Of a stretch of DNA of 64,000 nt, positions 10,842-21,299 are shown one piece after another. How positions within the stretch are numbered: position 1 is the stretch's first letter; every line of letters starts with the position of its first letter. This DNA comes from Lineus longissimus (Eukaryota > Nemertea > Pilidiophora > Heteronemertea > Lineidae). The translations under genes were made by a program, and so were the position numbers. The notes under the pieces were generated by a model that saw nothing but the letters and a program-made list of their open reading frames with translations, ran no database searches and was not told the DNA's origin. The DNA lies in contig NC_088313.1 of assembly GCF_910592395.1 (NCBI RefSeq), positions 12,168,437-12,232,436 on the forward strand. Direction: 5' to 3'.

Positions 10842-13337
10842 TTAAAAATTCACAAATTTGTGAAGGGCCTCCTCTTCCATTTTCTCGCGTAAGTAGTCCA
10901 TCTTGACCTTCATCAGTGCAATATGGGTGTTGGCTTCCTCCCGTTGCACTTTTTGGGTCTCTGCCAAAGCTACCTGCGCCTCCAAAGTGGCTTGCAACAC
11001 CTTCAACTGAAGGTCGCGAATGTCTTGGCTGCTGACTTTAGAGCCTGAAAAATGACAACATATGAATCTTCGATCAGGTACACATACCATTGTCTAACAT
11101 TTAGTACATTTGTGTGATACTATGGCTGTTACCTATAATTCAGTCATTTATTATTATCATATTACTTGATGTGTAATTCATTCTTTGATAGCACCAAAAA
11201 TCAATGAAGACTAGTCTATATTATTCTTGACATTACCTGAACCTTGACCAAGTACGAAGATATTAAGGCATAGCAATTAATCAAGTGAGAAGTATAGCCT
11301 ATAGAATATTGTCAGTAAAGGTTTGCAAAGCTATACCAACCTGATGCTGATCCTACCGATCCCACTTTTGACCTGGAGGATTTTGATTTCGCTGGTACCA
11401 CCTTCTTAGTCTTTGTCTTCATTGTCATGACACATTTTGGGGGTGTGGGGCCAGCTGAGCACAGTTCCAAATAATCTGAAATACAGGTAGTTGGCAAGTT
11501 TAAATAGAGACACGGTTTTATTCATTCTTGGTTAATTAATTTCGAAAATGAATGCTTGTTTTATGTCATAAAAATAATGTCATGAAACCTATGTATAGTG
11601 TATGTAGCAATTACCTGATTCATAAGTCATGCTTGTTTTGACTTCTTCAATGTCGTCATTGGGATATCCAGAAGTTGGCAGACCTGAAATTCGACCAGAA
11701 AATTAGCAAGCTAGATGATTTTAGTCTGCATTAAAACAGTTGGTATTTTATCAAAATTTGTATTCTGTCACTACTTTAAAAGTCTGATACTGTAGTACAA
11801 AGAATTCAAACAGTGAATGCATCAGTTGGTCTAACTTGCCAATAAAACACAATAATTTAAATCATACCTATTTCAGCAATGACAATGGCAGAGGCTGGTA
11901 CTTGCTCCTCATTCCTGGGCTTAAGTGGTGGTATGAAAACTCTACCTGGCCCTGCTCCAATTGCTGCAGGTATTCCTGGAATGAGAGGTTTTTTTTGTAG
12001 AAATTGTAAATACTATTTAAAAAGTCTACTCGTCCTTCTTCAACAATTGAACATGTTGAAGATGATTTCATTTCTTTGCAAGGTGTCCACCTATTAATAT
12101 ATTAAGAGTTGAGTATTTATAGAGATTAACTTTTCTAAAGGGTAGTTAATATTTTTCAGATGTTTTAGATCTACATGACCGACATTAGGCTAAGCACTAA
12201 ATAATGCTATTTTCAAAACTTCTATTTTTATATAAAAGTCGTCAGTGAAATGTGCTGACTATTCCCTTTAAGCTTTCATTTTCACTGTATTGTAAACTGG
12301 TATTTCTGTATGTTTCTAATTAAGTGTTATACTATCTGTACTTTGATAGTTGTTTATTATTGTATTGCACTGTAAAAAAGTTTAGCTGAAATGGCACTTC
12401 ATATTTTATGTGTGCCCACTGAGCATGCTCAGTTCGCATCAAGCATTTCCAGAAGCTAGGTAATGTTGCACAAATTTCCAAATGAAATCTGTATTTATTC
12501 ACAGTAATATGATACAAAAAAAGATGGTTCATTATAGTAAGTCTGTCTTTTAGTATGTTTATAAGATGTTGATCATTTGTTTGAACAGTGTTCTACGGGG
12601 GAAACGAGGATATTTGGTGTGGCAAGTTGGTATATTTGGTATCGTGTGATTTGGCAAGCATGCGTTTTGAACATGTACATTGGCAGTGTGCCAATAATGA
12701 CGTAGTTGGAGGAGTTTCCCATTTGCTGGGGATTCCCAAACAAGCAGACGAACTAGAAAACTTCTTTCTAGCTCAAAATAAAGGTTGACTTATCAAAAAA
12801 GTTGTAAAATAATGAACACATACCAGATGTGCTGGCGTGCACCCCATGATGATGTGGGTCAACAACTGTCTTCCTCTTCTTGCAAGGCATATCCAGGGGT
12901 TGAGGCTGGCCAATTGTTGTTTCAAAACCATCAACAACACCATTGAAGCTAGCATCATCTTTGAATATGTCAATGATCTTCTCTGTGATGGCATTCAATG
13001 GCGCCATACATGCCCCGCCACCAGTTTTGCCCATGTGTTGTCGACGCTGCCCATGCACCTCCTTGGCCTTGGAAACCAACGAATTCCACTTCTCCCTCAC
13101 CTGGGTTGCAGTTCTGGTTGTTCCCAGGGCTGACACCTTCATTGCAATACCATCCCAGACATTCATCTTTAGGCTTTTGCTGACTTCGTTACTAAACTTT
13201 GCCCTAAGCATCTCCAACTGGACCTCAACCAATTCCACAAGTAGAATGGTGACTTCTGGGGTCCAGTTGGACCCCCTTTCCCTCTTCTTTTTCATTTTTG
13301 GTGCGGATACAAAACTCTCAGTACTTGAGGCTGCCAT
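10842..13337 (-). CDS. Harbinger Myb/SANT-like (NAIF1-type) DNA-binding partner, five exons
   Basis: Minus-strand exons are 13337-12824, 11975-11868, 11683-11615, 11475-11341 and 11044-10842. All have GT-AG borders and every junction is in phase 1, giving 342 residues. Residues ~20-100 form a Myb_DNA-bind_5-like trihelix (SNWTPEVTILLVELVE, NVWDGIAMKV, REKWNSLVSKAK), as in NAIF1, the domesticated vertebrate Harbinger partner. A basic motif (CKKRK) could serve nuclear import. Exons 2-4 encode Pro/Ser/Lys-rich linkers. Exon 5 encodes a coiled coil (DLQLKVLQATLEAQVALAE through YLREKMEEEAL), likely for dimerisation or transposase contact. In this superfamily the Myb-like protein carries the transposase to the nucleus and the element ends. 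Copy D has the same structure. Confidence 0.88.
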
Positions 13338-13384
13338 CTTGGAAAATTTGGGAGGAACTTGATTGCATTGTGGGTAATTTCCCT

Positions 13385-13552
13385 AGCAACGCACTAACGC
13401 CAGCATTTAGGCAATGTTAGCTAACGCTGGCGTTAAAATGACTTTGGGCAACCCAAATTTAACGCTAAGTTAGCAAACGCCACGTTAAGGATTTAACGCT
13501 GAAAAATGCTGCTAACGCCACGTTAACATAACGCTGATTGAGCAATTGGGCC
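13385..13552. repeat. 3' terminal and subterminal repeats of Harbinger copy A
   Basis: Contains TAACGCCAGC, AACGCTGGCGTTAAAA, TTAACGCTAAGTTAG, AACGCCACGTTAA and the terminal AACGCTGATTGAGCAATT, mirroring the 5' end. The A copy differs from copy D at two terminal positions. Confidence 0.7.
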
Positions 13553-13768
13553 CTGGTTGAATAAAATTACATGTAAATTGAATAGCTTGTACGTAAATAA
13601 CTATTGGACCGTTTCATGCAGGTGTTCAAACAAAATGTTCGAAACCTCTATTTTCCATATCTAAAGGTGTTTTCCTATAATTTTGTTTTAAAAAAAGTTA
13701 TCCAGAAGTATTAGGGTAGCAGGAAGGGTTGGGCGTTTGTGGTTTCTGAGTCTGAGGGGGTTGGTGTC

Positions 13769-13830
13769 TGTTGACTGTGCTTTAAGAGAGACTAGGCATG
13801 GCGCCAGTCTCTCTTAAAGCACAGTCAACA
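13769..13830. repeat. Perfect 25-bp inverted repeat with 12-base loop
   Basis: TGTTGACTGTGCTTTAAGAG plus AGACT at 13769-13793 is exactly inverted at 13806-13830 around AGGCATGGCGCC. The loop, right arm and following bases recur with small changes at 14146-14205, suggesting a repeat family end. Confidence 0.9.
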
Positions 13831-14351
13831 GGCATTTGGTCTCAGTATTTGGGTTTTGATTGCCATGACTGTACCCCTGTAAAAGGAGGAGAAGTTTGGA
13901 ATGATGAAAGCATTGAAGAAGAAGAAATGTTATTATATATTGAGGAAAGCTAAATTTATTATGAGACTAGAAGGCAGTGTCCTGACTTGATTATTTTGAA
14001 AATGGCAGTCTGAACACATTAAAAGGTGGAACATGGCATTTTATCGACTTTGAAGTGTTCCGCAGTTAAAGGGAGACTATAGGCAGCAGCTAGGTAGGCA
14101 AGATAAAGTCATACAAATTTGCCAATAGGGGTCAGTCATATCTCTAGGCATGGCGCCAGTCTCTCTTAAAGCACAGCCAACAGGCATTTGGTCTTAGTAT
14201 TTTGGTACAGAATCAAGGCAGCTCAGAGAGCAATGATTGAACGATGCTGTGGACAAGTCCAAGGATACTGCATCAGTCACGACCAACTTCTCATCAGAAA
14301 GCGTCACCACCAGCATATTCAATGTTCAGTTCCAACCTGTACCAGTCCAAT

Positions 14352-14489
14352 GCACGCCTGTCATGGTCAGGAGTGGTCAGCTTAGCGCGATATGGAACAT
14401 TCTTCCGAAACTCAAGAGAGGGAAGTCTGCTCATTAGCCTATCTCGCGCACTGCTCCTTCTTGTCAAACATCGTAGTGAAATCGTAGTA
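14352..14489. repeat. Direct repeat, first copy (second at 15913-16049)
   Basis: Both copies share GCACGCCTGTCAT, AGCTTAGCGCGATATGGAAC, GGGAAGTCTGCTCATTAGC and CATCGTAGTGAAATCGTA at about 90% identity, 1.56 kb apart in the same orientation. This could be an LTR-like or element-end pair, but no TG...CA ends are evident. Confidence 0.7.
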
Positions 14490-16443
14490 CAGTGGGGCGT
14501 CCTCGAGGATTGCAGCTGGTCGGACAGACGTGAGGTGGAATGTGGGCGGCTGCACTTCTTCGTTGATGTGCGATGGCAGATAGCACAGTTGTTGCGTTGC
14601 ATGACAGCTGAAAGTGAATGTGATATCATAGAACTGAGGCGTTTGCAATGAGACTATAGGTGAAGTAGAAGCAAGGAGTGAAATGGGCCATCTTCCAGTG
14701 ACTAATATACAGAGTAAGGGCACTGGGTGTTGTTAGATTCAGCATTGAATGTATTCCTCGTACAAGCGTGAATAGTGTGGACATACAGTGAGAGGTGAGA
14801 GACCCCTATTGACTACTTCTTGTAACTTTATCTTGGATATTATATTAGTATTGAACTTCTAGCCATGGATTATGAAGAAATTGAAGTTGTAGGCATGGAA
14901 TATGAAAAATTATTCAACGTTGAAAGACATTATTCCACGAGGCTTTGCCGTGATCGCAAAGGACGCGACGCGATTGGTTCACATGCTAATGAGGTATGAT
15001 AATGATAATTACCTCTATAATGCTACTTGGATAGCGACTGTGTCGTTGATTGCAACAGTGGTCTATGTCAATGTGTGCCTGTAATGTCAATGAAGTATGA
15101 TTAGGTGATGACGATAGTGCAATTGACTAGGTGGCGCATTTTAGAATCAGCAGTGAGCACTGTGTGTAACATGGTGGAGGCAGCGGAGATAATAACTGTG
15201 TCGAAAGTATTGTTATAGGGCCTTCCCTAGGCCCATGGGGTTAAATTTACAATCCACGATTGAAAAGACGTAGTTTGATCGCATTCAACTATAAATCCAT
15301 TGAACAGTTGTGTTCCTTGGCTTTAGTCAACCGATGACCTTTTGTTGGGCCATGATCGGGGATTGTAAACTGTAAATGTATTATGGACTGGGAGACGGGG
15401 GAAACACAAGTGAAATAGACCAAAACAAGTGATTTTGGGGCTTTGGTTTAGACGCATGCCCCACATGCGCCATGCGGGATTATGCGGGATTATACGGTTC
15501 ATGTGAACTTGTTGACATCTACATGATCTAGTGCCGTTATTGGTCATGGTACATGGTAGGCCTAATCATCATGGCAATATGTTTCAGGAAAAGCTCGGAG
15601 TAAAATGAACTGCCGATGAATAATGATGTTGTTCATGTTTACCATGTTTACTATACATAGCCATAGGGTATGCACTGGCCAGTGCACTTTCTGCACGTCG
15701 TCATGGTCATGTACGTGATACCTTGCATATTTTGTTTTTTTGAATGCGCATGCTTTTTGGGCAAAATCACTTGTACCAACACTAATGAATATGTGAATAA
15801 TGTCTTCTTATCCCTATGACTCCACACACAGTGAGGGCATTGTCCCATTCTCATCAAATGGTAACTTATTGTACCGTATTAGGGTGGAAGTTGGGGAGCA
15901 GATACCTACCGCAGCACGCCTGTCATAATCAGCAGTGATGAGCTTAGCGCGATATGGAACATTCTTCAGAAACTCAAGCGAGGGAAGTCTGCTCATTAGC
16001 ATATCTCGCGCACTGCTCCTTATTGTGAAACATCGTAGTGAAATCGTAATGGAAAACGTCTGGCTTTGCGCCAGACGTTGAGACTAATAAGTGAAGAACT
16101 AGTAGGTAAAGAACTTCTACTTGCGCGAGACTGCTCTGATAAAATTATCATTGCAGAGACTACGGTGACGTACACATATATTTTTTACAATCAAAAATGC
16201 CCTCAAAAGACGACATGGAATGATTATTTTATTGATATTTCCTACTATATACCTTCCAATTATCACTTTATACAAATAGATCGGCGTTAGGTCGCATGCT
16301 TTTCTTTCCTGGTGACACTATAAAGCAAAATAGTTGCGACCCCGTAAATGCGCTATAAGTCCAATAATAAGTGACGGTGACCCGTTATAAATGTTTCGCC
16401 AGCTTCGCTTTTTTGCCGCTACGCGGCGCGTTGGGCCCTTGCG

Positions 16444-17207
16444 TCAAGATTTCAAAAAGTAAAAGTATTTTTTAACACCCTGTATATAATTATATCAAAG
16501 AGGTTGAGCACTACTCCGCATCTCATCCAGACGGTCATTGCAATTAAGCGGAATCTACGAAAACTACGGAATCTGGAAAAAATGGGCGCAAACACCCTAG
16601 TGAAAATGAAAAGTTCGATATTGAATACATGATATTCAATTGTAAAGATTGCTTCGTTTTTTCTTCTCCACCACGGTCGATGTGGAAATGGTCCGAGAAA
16701 AACAATGCAGATCATTTTTGTCATGCATGTTGGATTTTTCCTTAGTCGAAAACCATAGCGTTTGAACAATTTGATACTTATGAAACATTTCAAATATTTA
16801 TTGCAGATTCCGCTAAATCGGAGCCATGGCCCGTTCCGAGTCCCACTCCGAGGTAGAATTACGTACGCGGTCATCAGAAACTGTCGCCGGGAAGAAAATT
16901 CTAACACCGATGTGCGCAATGCGCGGATGATGGAGATCGTTCCATTGAACGAGTCATTCATACAAGCTGTAAACCCAACATACTAAATATACTAAATACA
17001 TGTACATTGTAGATGTATTATGTTTGCGGGAGACTAGCCTCATTAGCCCTGGTAGGCAATCAGTCTAGGACTAACGAAATTGGGATATCAAACAGGGAAG
17101 TGCAAGCACCGCCGTCCTGGCGTCTAACCGGTTGCGCATGCATCAACAGCAAATTATGTCTCTATTGCAAAATAGGCTGCAAATATAAAAACAGAAATAT
17201 GGGCTAC
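16444..17207. other. PX copy A intron, distal part
   Basis: Matches the right end of the window (63849-64000) and unit C (about 46615-47065), including a shared CACCCTGTATATAAT start and an AGTCCCACTCCGAGGTAGAA segment. No coding domain is recognised. Confidence 0.5.
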
Positions 17208-17495
17208 CTCCTTTTTCCATAGCCGATGTCCTGTTTTCTGGTTTCTGCAATTCCAGCCCTTGGTAGCCGCATCACTGTGAAGATGACAGGCTCCCGTTTG
17301 ATCATGGCCGTCATGGTCGTTCTGGTGGGTAATGAAAAAGGCAACGCACATCTTAATATTCGAGCATGCCAAACCACATCGAAGAATTGACTGAACTGAT
17401 AAGGTTGCGAAAGTTAAATTGTTATCATTTCCGTTAATGTACATTGTCATGAAATGGAATGAGGAAAACACTAAACTTGCTGAAGCTCTGTCCAT
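17208..17495 (-). CDS. PX gene copy A, exon 1 (PAN/apple-like Cys-rich segment)
   Basis: A 288-nt coding stretch from ATG at 17495 to a GAG|GTAGCC donor at 17207. Copies B and C have the same length to the base and the same phase. The 96 residues start MDRASASLVFSSFHFMTM, a weak signal-peptide-like run, followed by N-glycosylation-type sites and a Cys pattern C-x3-C-x5-C-x19-C (Cys40, 44, 50, 70 in copy C numbering) with FF after the third Cys and CHLH at the fourth. That spacing fits PAN/apple domains, which bind proteins or glycans outside the cell; the assignment is by pattern only. An upstream exon cannot be excluded because the frame is open to 17513. Confidence 0.6.
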
Positions 17496-17677
17496 ATTGG
17501 TCAGGACGTGCAATAATCCGCATCAAAAGTATGAATTGCATTTACACGGTCTACGAACTCAACCAATAGAATTCTCGATTGGACGACCTGCTTTGATATT
17601 GATGGTGTCATTGAAAAATTAATACCACGACAGACAAAACTCTCTGTAACAAATCTTTCAAGAAAACGGCCCAAGGG

Positions 17678-17685
17678 CTATAAAG
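17678..17685 (-). promoter_or_regulatory. Candidate TATA element of PX copy A
   Basis: CTTTATAG on the minus strand about 185 bases upstream of the exon 1 ATG. Copies B (32103-32109) and C (49991-49997) have TATATAG at the matching place next to a TATACC.GTATAGA palindrome. Confidence 0.25.
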
Positions 17686-17814
17686 AATCTATACCGGTAT
17701 AGCTAGGGTTTGTAAACGACAACCTACATTACGATATATATATTAAAGTTTGTAAACGACAACCTACATTACTATATATATATTAAAATATATAGATACA
17801 TTACTATCTATATA

Positions 17815-20040
17815 CAGTGACTACTTAGTTAACTGGTGCTTGGTCTAAAAAAAATTTCTAAGTCACTAATAGAGGCCCAGAATGGGATATTGTCGATTTA
17901 CGACCATGTAGGGCCTATACTAATCACATTTCAATGAAGAAAATGACAGAGTTTTGATTACATGTTCATTTCTTGATCTGGTCTTCTGTGGCCAATTTTA
18001 TCAATCAATGGTTGGTATGAAAGGCAATTGCAGTTGTGTAATTTCCTAGGCCCTTTACCCTAACAATCATATTGGTCATTCCTGTAGAAAGTTCAAATCA
18101 TGAGGAACACAACGTTGTTGTTACTGCTGATGCTTTCGCTCTTTGTCATGTGTCAGTCAATGATGGATGCTGGCAATGATGACGATGATGATGATGATGA
18201 TGCCGATCAGCAGAATGGTGCTGCAGCAGTTGGTCTCCCTCGACGATGTAACAGTTACACTGTTGAAGCCAGGCTGCGACATGCCTTGGATTGCCAAACA
18301 GCAATTGAACATGGCCGCATTCTAAATGTCAATGAGTATGCTAGGCGCTATCGACTATCCCCAACAACGCTCAGGAGATGGATACAGAACATCGATGAAA
18401 TGACGGATCAAGTGGAGGAAAATGCGGAACGCCGGCGAGTCAGAACCGACCATGATGGTTGTTGGCCGGAAGTTGAGAATATCGTGCACCAGCATTTTCA
18501 AGAACGGAGGAATATTGCCCTGCCCGTTTCTCGGTCGGACATTGTTAATGATGCAACGATTGAATTTCAGAACTGGTGGGGCCAACTCCCACACAATGAA
18601 CTTGAGGACATTGCAGCACGTCGCCCCGAAAGGTCCCAGTTTTCTGCATCAGTGGGTTGGGTTACAAATTTTATGAAACGGAAAAAGATTGTTTTCCGCC
18701 GTAAAACGAAAGATTCCACCACTGTACCGGCTGATGCACCACAGAGAGTGAGAGAATTTCAGACTGGCGTTAGGCAAACTGTAGCTGACAACCATGTCCA
18801 CACGCTCTTGAACTTTAACGAAACGTTTGCTCAGTTGGACTTCCCTCCGATGTATACAGCTGAGACCAGAGGTACAGTAGATGTAAATGTGAAAACATCG
18901 CGAGGAAATGCCAAACTCGGGTGCACCGTTGGATTGACAGTTGGCTCCAACGGAGAAAAACCGCCTGCTCATGTTGTTTTCAGGCAGCCGGGCTTCGTGC
19001 GTCAGATTAGAGATTTGAACAACATTCCAGATAACGTACGGGTCACATCCTCGAGGTCTGGTTGGGAGAATGGAGAGACACTGCAACATTGGTTGGACAA
19101 TGTTCTTTTCCCTTACATTGGCGATTTTGACTTTAATGACATCCTTCTGCTTTTGGACAGATTCCGACCGCATCAAGCAGAGGATTTCTGTTACCCAATG
19201 GTTGAAGCAGGCATACTGTTAGACAATATTCCTGCTAGGTGTACATCGCTGGCTCAGCCGTTAGATCTCACTATTATGAGGGGATTTAAAGCTATAATGC
19301 AAAAGTATTGGAAGTTATGGAAATGTGATGCAACTGAGGCTGACGGAAATTGCCGCAAAATTACATTACAGGATGTACTCGGCATTATAAGTAGAGCATG
19401 GAATGATGTAGCTCCTGAGTCTGCGGCTAAGTCATTTCAAGTGGCTGGCTTAACACCTCAACCAGATGGTCATTATCGTGATGATGTTGCAGATGATTTG
19501 TTGCTTGGTGAAAACGAATTGTCAGACTCCGATAATGATGATGATAACTTAAATTTTGACGACAACTTGGAATTGTAAAACAGTTGTAGTGCAAAGTAGT
19601 GAATAAGTAAATGTTGTTAATGGCATCGGTTATGTAAGTGTTAGTTACTTTACCCCCCAAGTTAAACTTTTGGGCAAAAATCTCACATCCCCTCCCTGAT
19701 TCAAATGCCACTTTTTTTAGGGTTTACCCTGTAAAAAGCTTGTAACGACATTCATTTTCCATGAAAAGCACTGGCCAGTGATCGTAGTCTTGGATGGACT
19801 TTCTGCATGTCGGATTTCAAGCTATTAAAACTTTCTGAGTACTTGATGAAAGTGATCATAGTCAATAGGTATCAATGCCGACATGTGCAGTAGGCTCAAG
19901 TTGTCATTATTAGCCCATTCATGCTTCTCAAAAGGAATGTAGGCCCTGCACAACCCATCTGGGCCTAAAATGCATATTATAATGACCTATTATGGACTTA
20001 GAAAATTTTAGACCAGCACCAGTTAACTAAGTACTCACTG
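17815..20040 (+). mobile_element. Full-length pogo-like (Tc1/mariner-group) transposon
   Basis: The left end CAGTGACTACTTAGTTAACT and the right end (inverse CAGTGAGTACTTAGTTAACT) are near-perfect terminal inverted repeats that continue through GGTGCTTGGTCTAAAA. They are flanked by TA at 17813-17814 and 20041-20042, the target duplication of this group. The element is 2226 bp with one long gene. The target is a palindromic AT-rich tract: TTAAAATATATAGAT and GTAAACGACAACCTACATTA occur in opposite orientations on the two sides. Confidence 0.9.
18100..19578 (+). CDS. pogo-like DDE_1 transposase with Asn at the first catalytic position
   Basis: A single open frame of 492 residues. Residues ~45-105 form an N-terminal helix-turn-helix (RHALDCQTAIEHGRILNV, YRLSPTTLRRWIQ). 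Residues ~125-190 form a CENPB-type DNA-binding domain (CWPEVENIV, FQNWWGQLP, VGWVTNFMKRKK). The DDE_1 core follows, with LLLLDRFRPH (second Asp) and QPLDLT (third Asp). The expected NMDET-type motif with the first Asp is NFNETF, so one catalytic carboxylate is missing. The first 20 residues (MRNTTLLLLLMLSLFVMCQS) resemble a signal peptide, odd for a nuclear protein; ATG-ATG at 18160-18165 just before the Asp-rich stretch is a more plausible start. The C-terminus is acidic. Confidence 0.85.
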   Translation: MRNTTLLLLLMLSLFVMCQSMMDAGNDDDDDDDDADQQNGAAAVGLPRRCNSYTVEARLRHALDCQTAIEHGRILNVNEYARRYRLSPTTLRRWIQNIDEMTDQVEENAERRRVRTDHDGCWPEVENIVHQHFQERRNIALPVSRSDIVNDATIEFQNWWGQLPHNELEDIAARRPERSQFSASVGWVTNFMKRKKIVFRRKTKDSTTVPADAPQRVREFQTGVRQTVADNHVHTLLNFNETFAQLDFPPMYTAETRGTVDVNVKTSRGNAKLGCTVGLTVGSNGEKPPAHVVFRQPGFVRQIRDLNNIPDNVRVTSSRSGWENGETLQHWLDNVLFPYIGDFDFNDILLLLDRFRPHQAEDFCYPMVEAGILLDNIPARCTSLAQPLDLTIMRGFKAIMQKYWKLWKCDATEADGNCRKITLQDVLGIISRAWNDVAPESAAKSFQVAGLTPQPDGHYRDDVADDLLLGENELSDSDNDDDNLNFDDNLEL

Positions 20041-20042
20041 TA

Positions 20043-21299
20043 TTAAAATATATAGATAGTAATGTAGGTTGTCGTTTACATGAAGTATTAAAATACTTCA
20101 TGTAGAACTGGTAAAAGTCTGTTTATGTCTACCACCGCCTTTATCGCTGGATGGAATCTCCGTATTTTTGTATGCGCATGTAGATTTTACCCCTGAATCC
20201 ATTCAACTATGTCTCCAATCCGTGTTTTCAGCGGAAATTTTTTTTCTTTTTCGTATAAACAGTGTTTTTTTCGTATAATGAATAGCTGGCCAGGCTAAGC
20301 CCGGCACATGAGTTTGACGCAATGTAATATTTACTTTCGAGACGAAGAAAACAACAAAGCCAAGCCGACATGACCAGCGCGCGTCGCGCGTCGCCTGTTG
20401 GATTCCGAGACTTGACCAACACTAATATTTACGCCTACAAGAACTTAAGTAGGCTTAATTATATAACATAATGGCAACTAAACAGTCTTACCATGTTCAC
20501 AGATTCTATTCAACTCCTATAGGAAAGTCACATCATACTAGAAAATGTCGAGATTGTCGATGCAGTCATTACAGATTTGTTGCGGGGATTTGATCGGACA
20601 TAGGCCTACCTGAAAACAATTGCGAATACACGAATTGATCCTTAAAATCAACGACATACTCATAATCATATGGCTCCTCCACAATGTATTTGAGTGCAGA
20701 CAGGCCAGTTTCTGATGATGAAACGCAACAGGACAATTATCTCATTGAAATTCTTACATGTAATTTAATGACTCCGACGGCAACCATTCGTCTCATCTTG
20801 AAATATGGTTCAATTGTCATCCTTCTCCGAATCTTGACATCCCAAAAGGACTCTACAACACGGGTTTAAACTTTAAACGTTAAATCTTCAGGAAGATGTT
20901 GAAGTTTCAGTTAAAGGTACATGTATCTAATCAGCATATTTGAAGCGGCAAATAACGGCCAAATTATAATCAATATAAAATAAAATGTCTTCCTCTGTTG
21001 GTTATTCCTTCCACCAGTTACCAAACACTCCACGTATTATTGCCACAAACTCCGTGCGCAAGTAAGATTGTGCGCAGTGGCACAAATGAGTTGAATTATC
21101 CGAGAGAGTAAAAGAAGAAGCGAACGCCGTGGTTCCATAAAAACAACTAAATATATCAAATTCAAGAAGCACAAGCATAAAGAGTACAAGTTACAAACAA
21201 TGATAAAGAAATCTGATTGGTTCAAGGTGATCGTATAGTATAAAGGAGTGTATGCATATTAAGCTAAATAGCTGTCAATCAGCGTGCTGATGTATGTGC
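20043..21299. other. Unassigned sequence right of the pogo element
   Basis: Contains a short palindrome (CATGAAGTATT and its inverse at 20079-20102), a CG-rich patch near 20378 (GCGCGCGTCGCGCGTCGCC) and AT-rich sequence. No gene or known element is recognised. Confidence 0.4.

Larger units (their letters stand above)
8668..13552 (+). mobile_element. PIF/Harbinger transposon, apparently complete (copy A)
   Basis: The ends are inverted copies: GGCCCGGTTGCTCAATCAGC at 8668 and its inverse at 13552, with two mismatches (AATTGGGCC against the expected AACCGGGCC). They are flanked by CTG at 8665-8667 and 13553-13555, a 3-bp duplication of the CWG type known for some animal Harbingers. Inside are two convergent genes: a transposase (8862-10408, plus strand) and a Myb/SANT-like partner (10842-13337, minus strand), the standard two-gene layout of the superfamily. 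Length is 4885 bp. It sits in the long intron of PX copy A. Because reading frames, splice sites and both ends look intact, it may be autonomous. Confidence 0.9.
1827..13702. repeat. Segmental duplication, copy A
   Basis: From TATTATCACTATCG at 1827 the sequence matches 52210 onward almost base for base, through to GTTATC near 13702 (63848 in copy D). The offset is 50383 at the left edge and changes only at indels: 137 bp missing from A within 3492-3500, 7 bp extra in D near 58720, 164 bp missing from D at the Harbinger 5' end, and 192 bp missing from D in the transposase. The match then resumes at 16444, so the 2.74 kb between is unique to A. The duplicate includes PX exon 2 and a Harbinger element. 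Few substitutions are seen by eye, which implies a recent event. Confidence 0.95.
13703..16443. other. 2.74-kb block present in unit A but absent from unit D
   Basis: Copy D runs directly from GTTATC (matching 13702) into AAGATTTCAAAAAG (matching 16446), so this block is an insertion in A or a deletion in D. It holds a perfect 25-bp hairpin, partial copies of that sequence, a 138-bp direct repeat and a 10-bp hairpin (AACGTCTGGC at 16055, inverse at 16070-16079). I find no coding domain. Open frames such as 14902-15084 are short and unconvincing. No terminal inverted repeat is evident at its borders. Confidence 0.75.

Noticed and set aside
12588-12788. Plus-strand 66-codon frame in both Harbinger copies
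   Set aside because: It lies in intron 1 of the Myb-like gene; identity between copies reflects the recent duplication, not selection.
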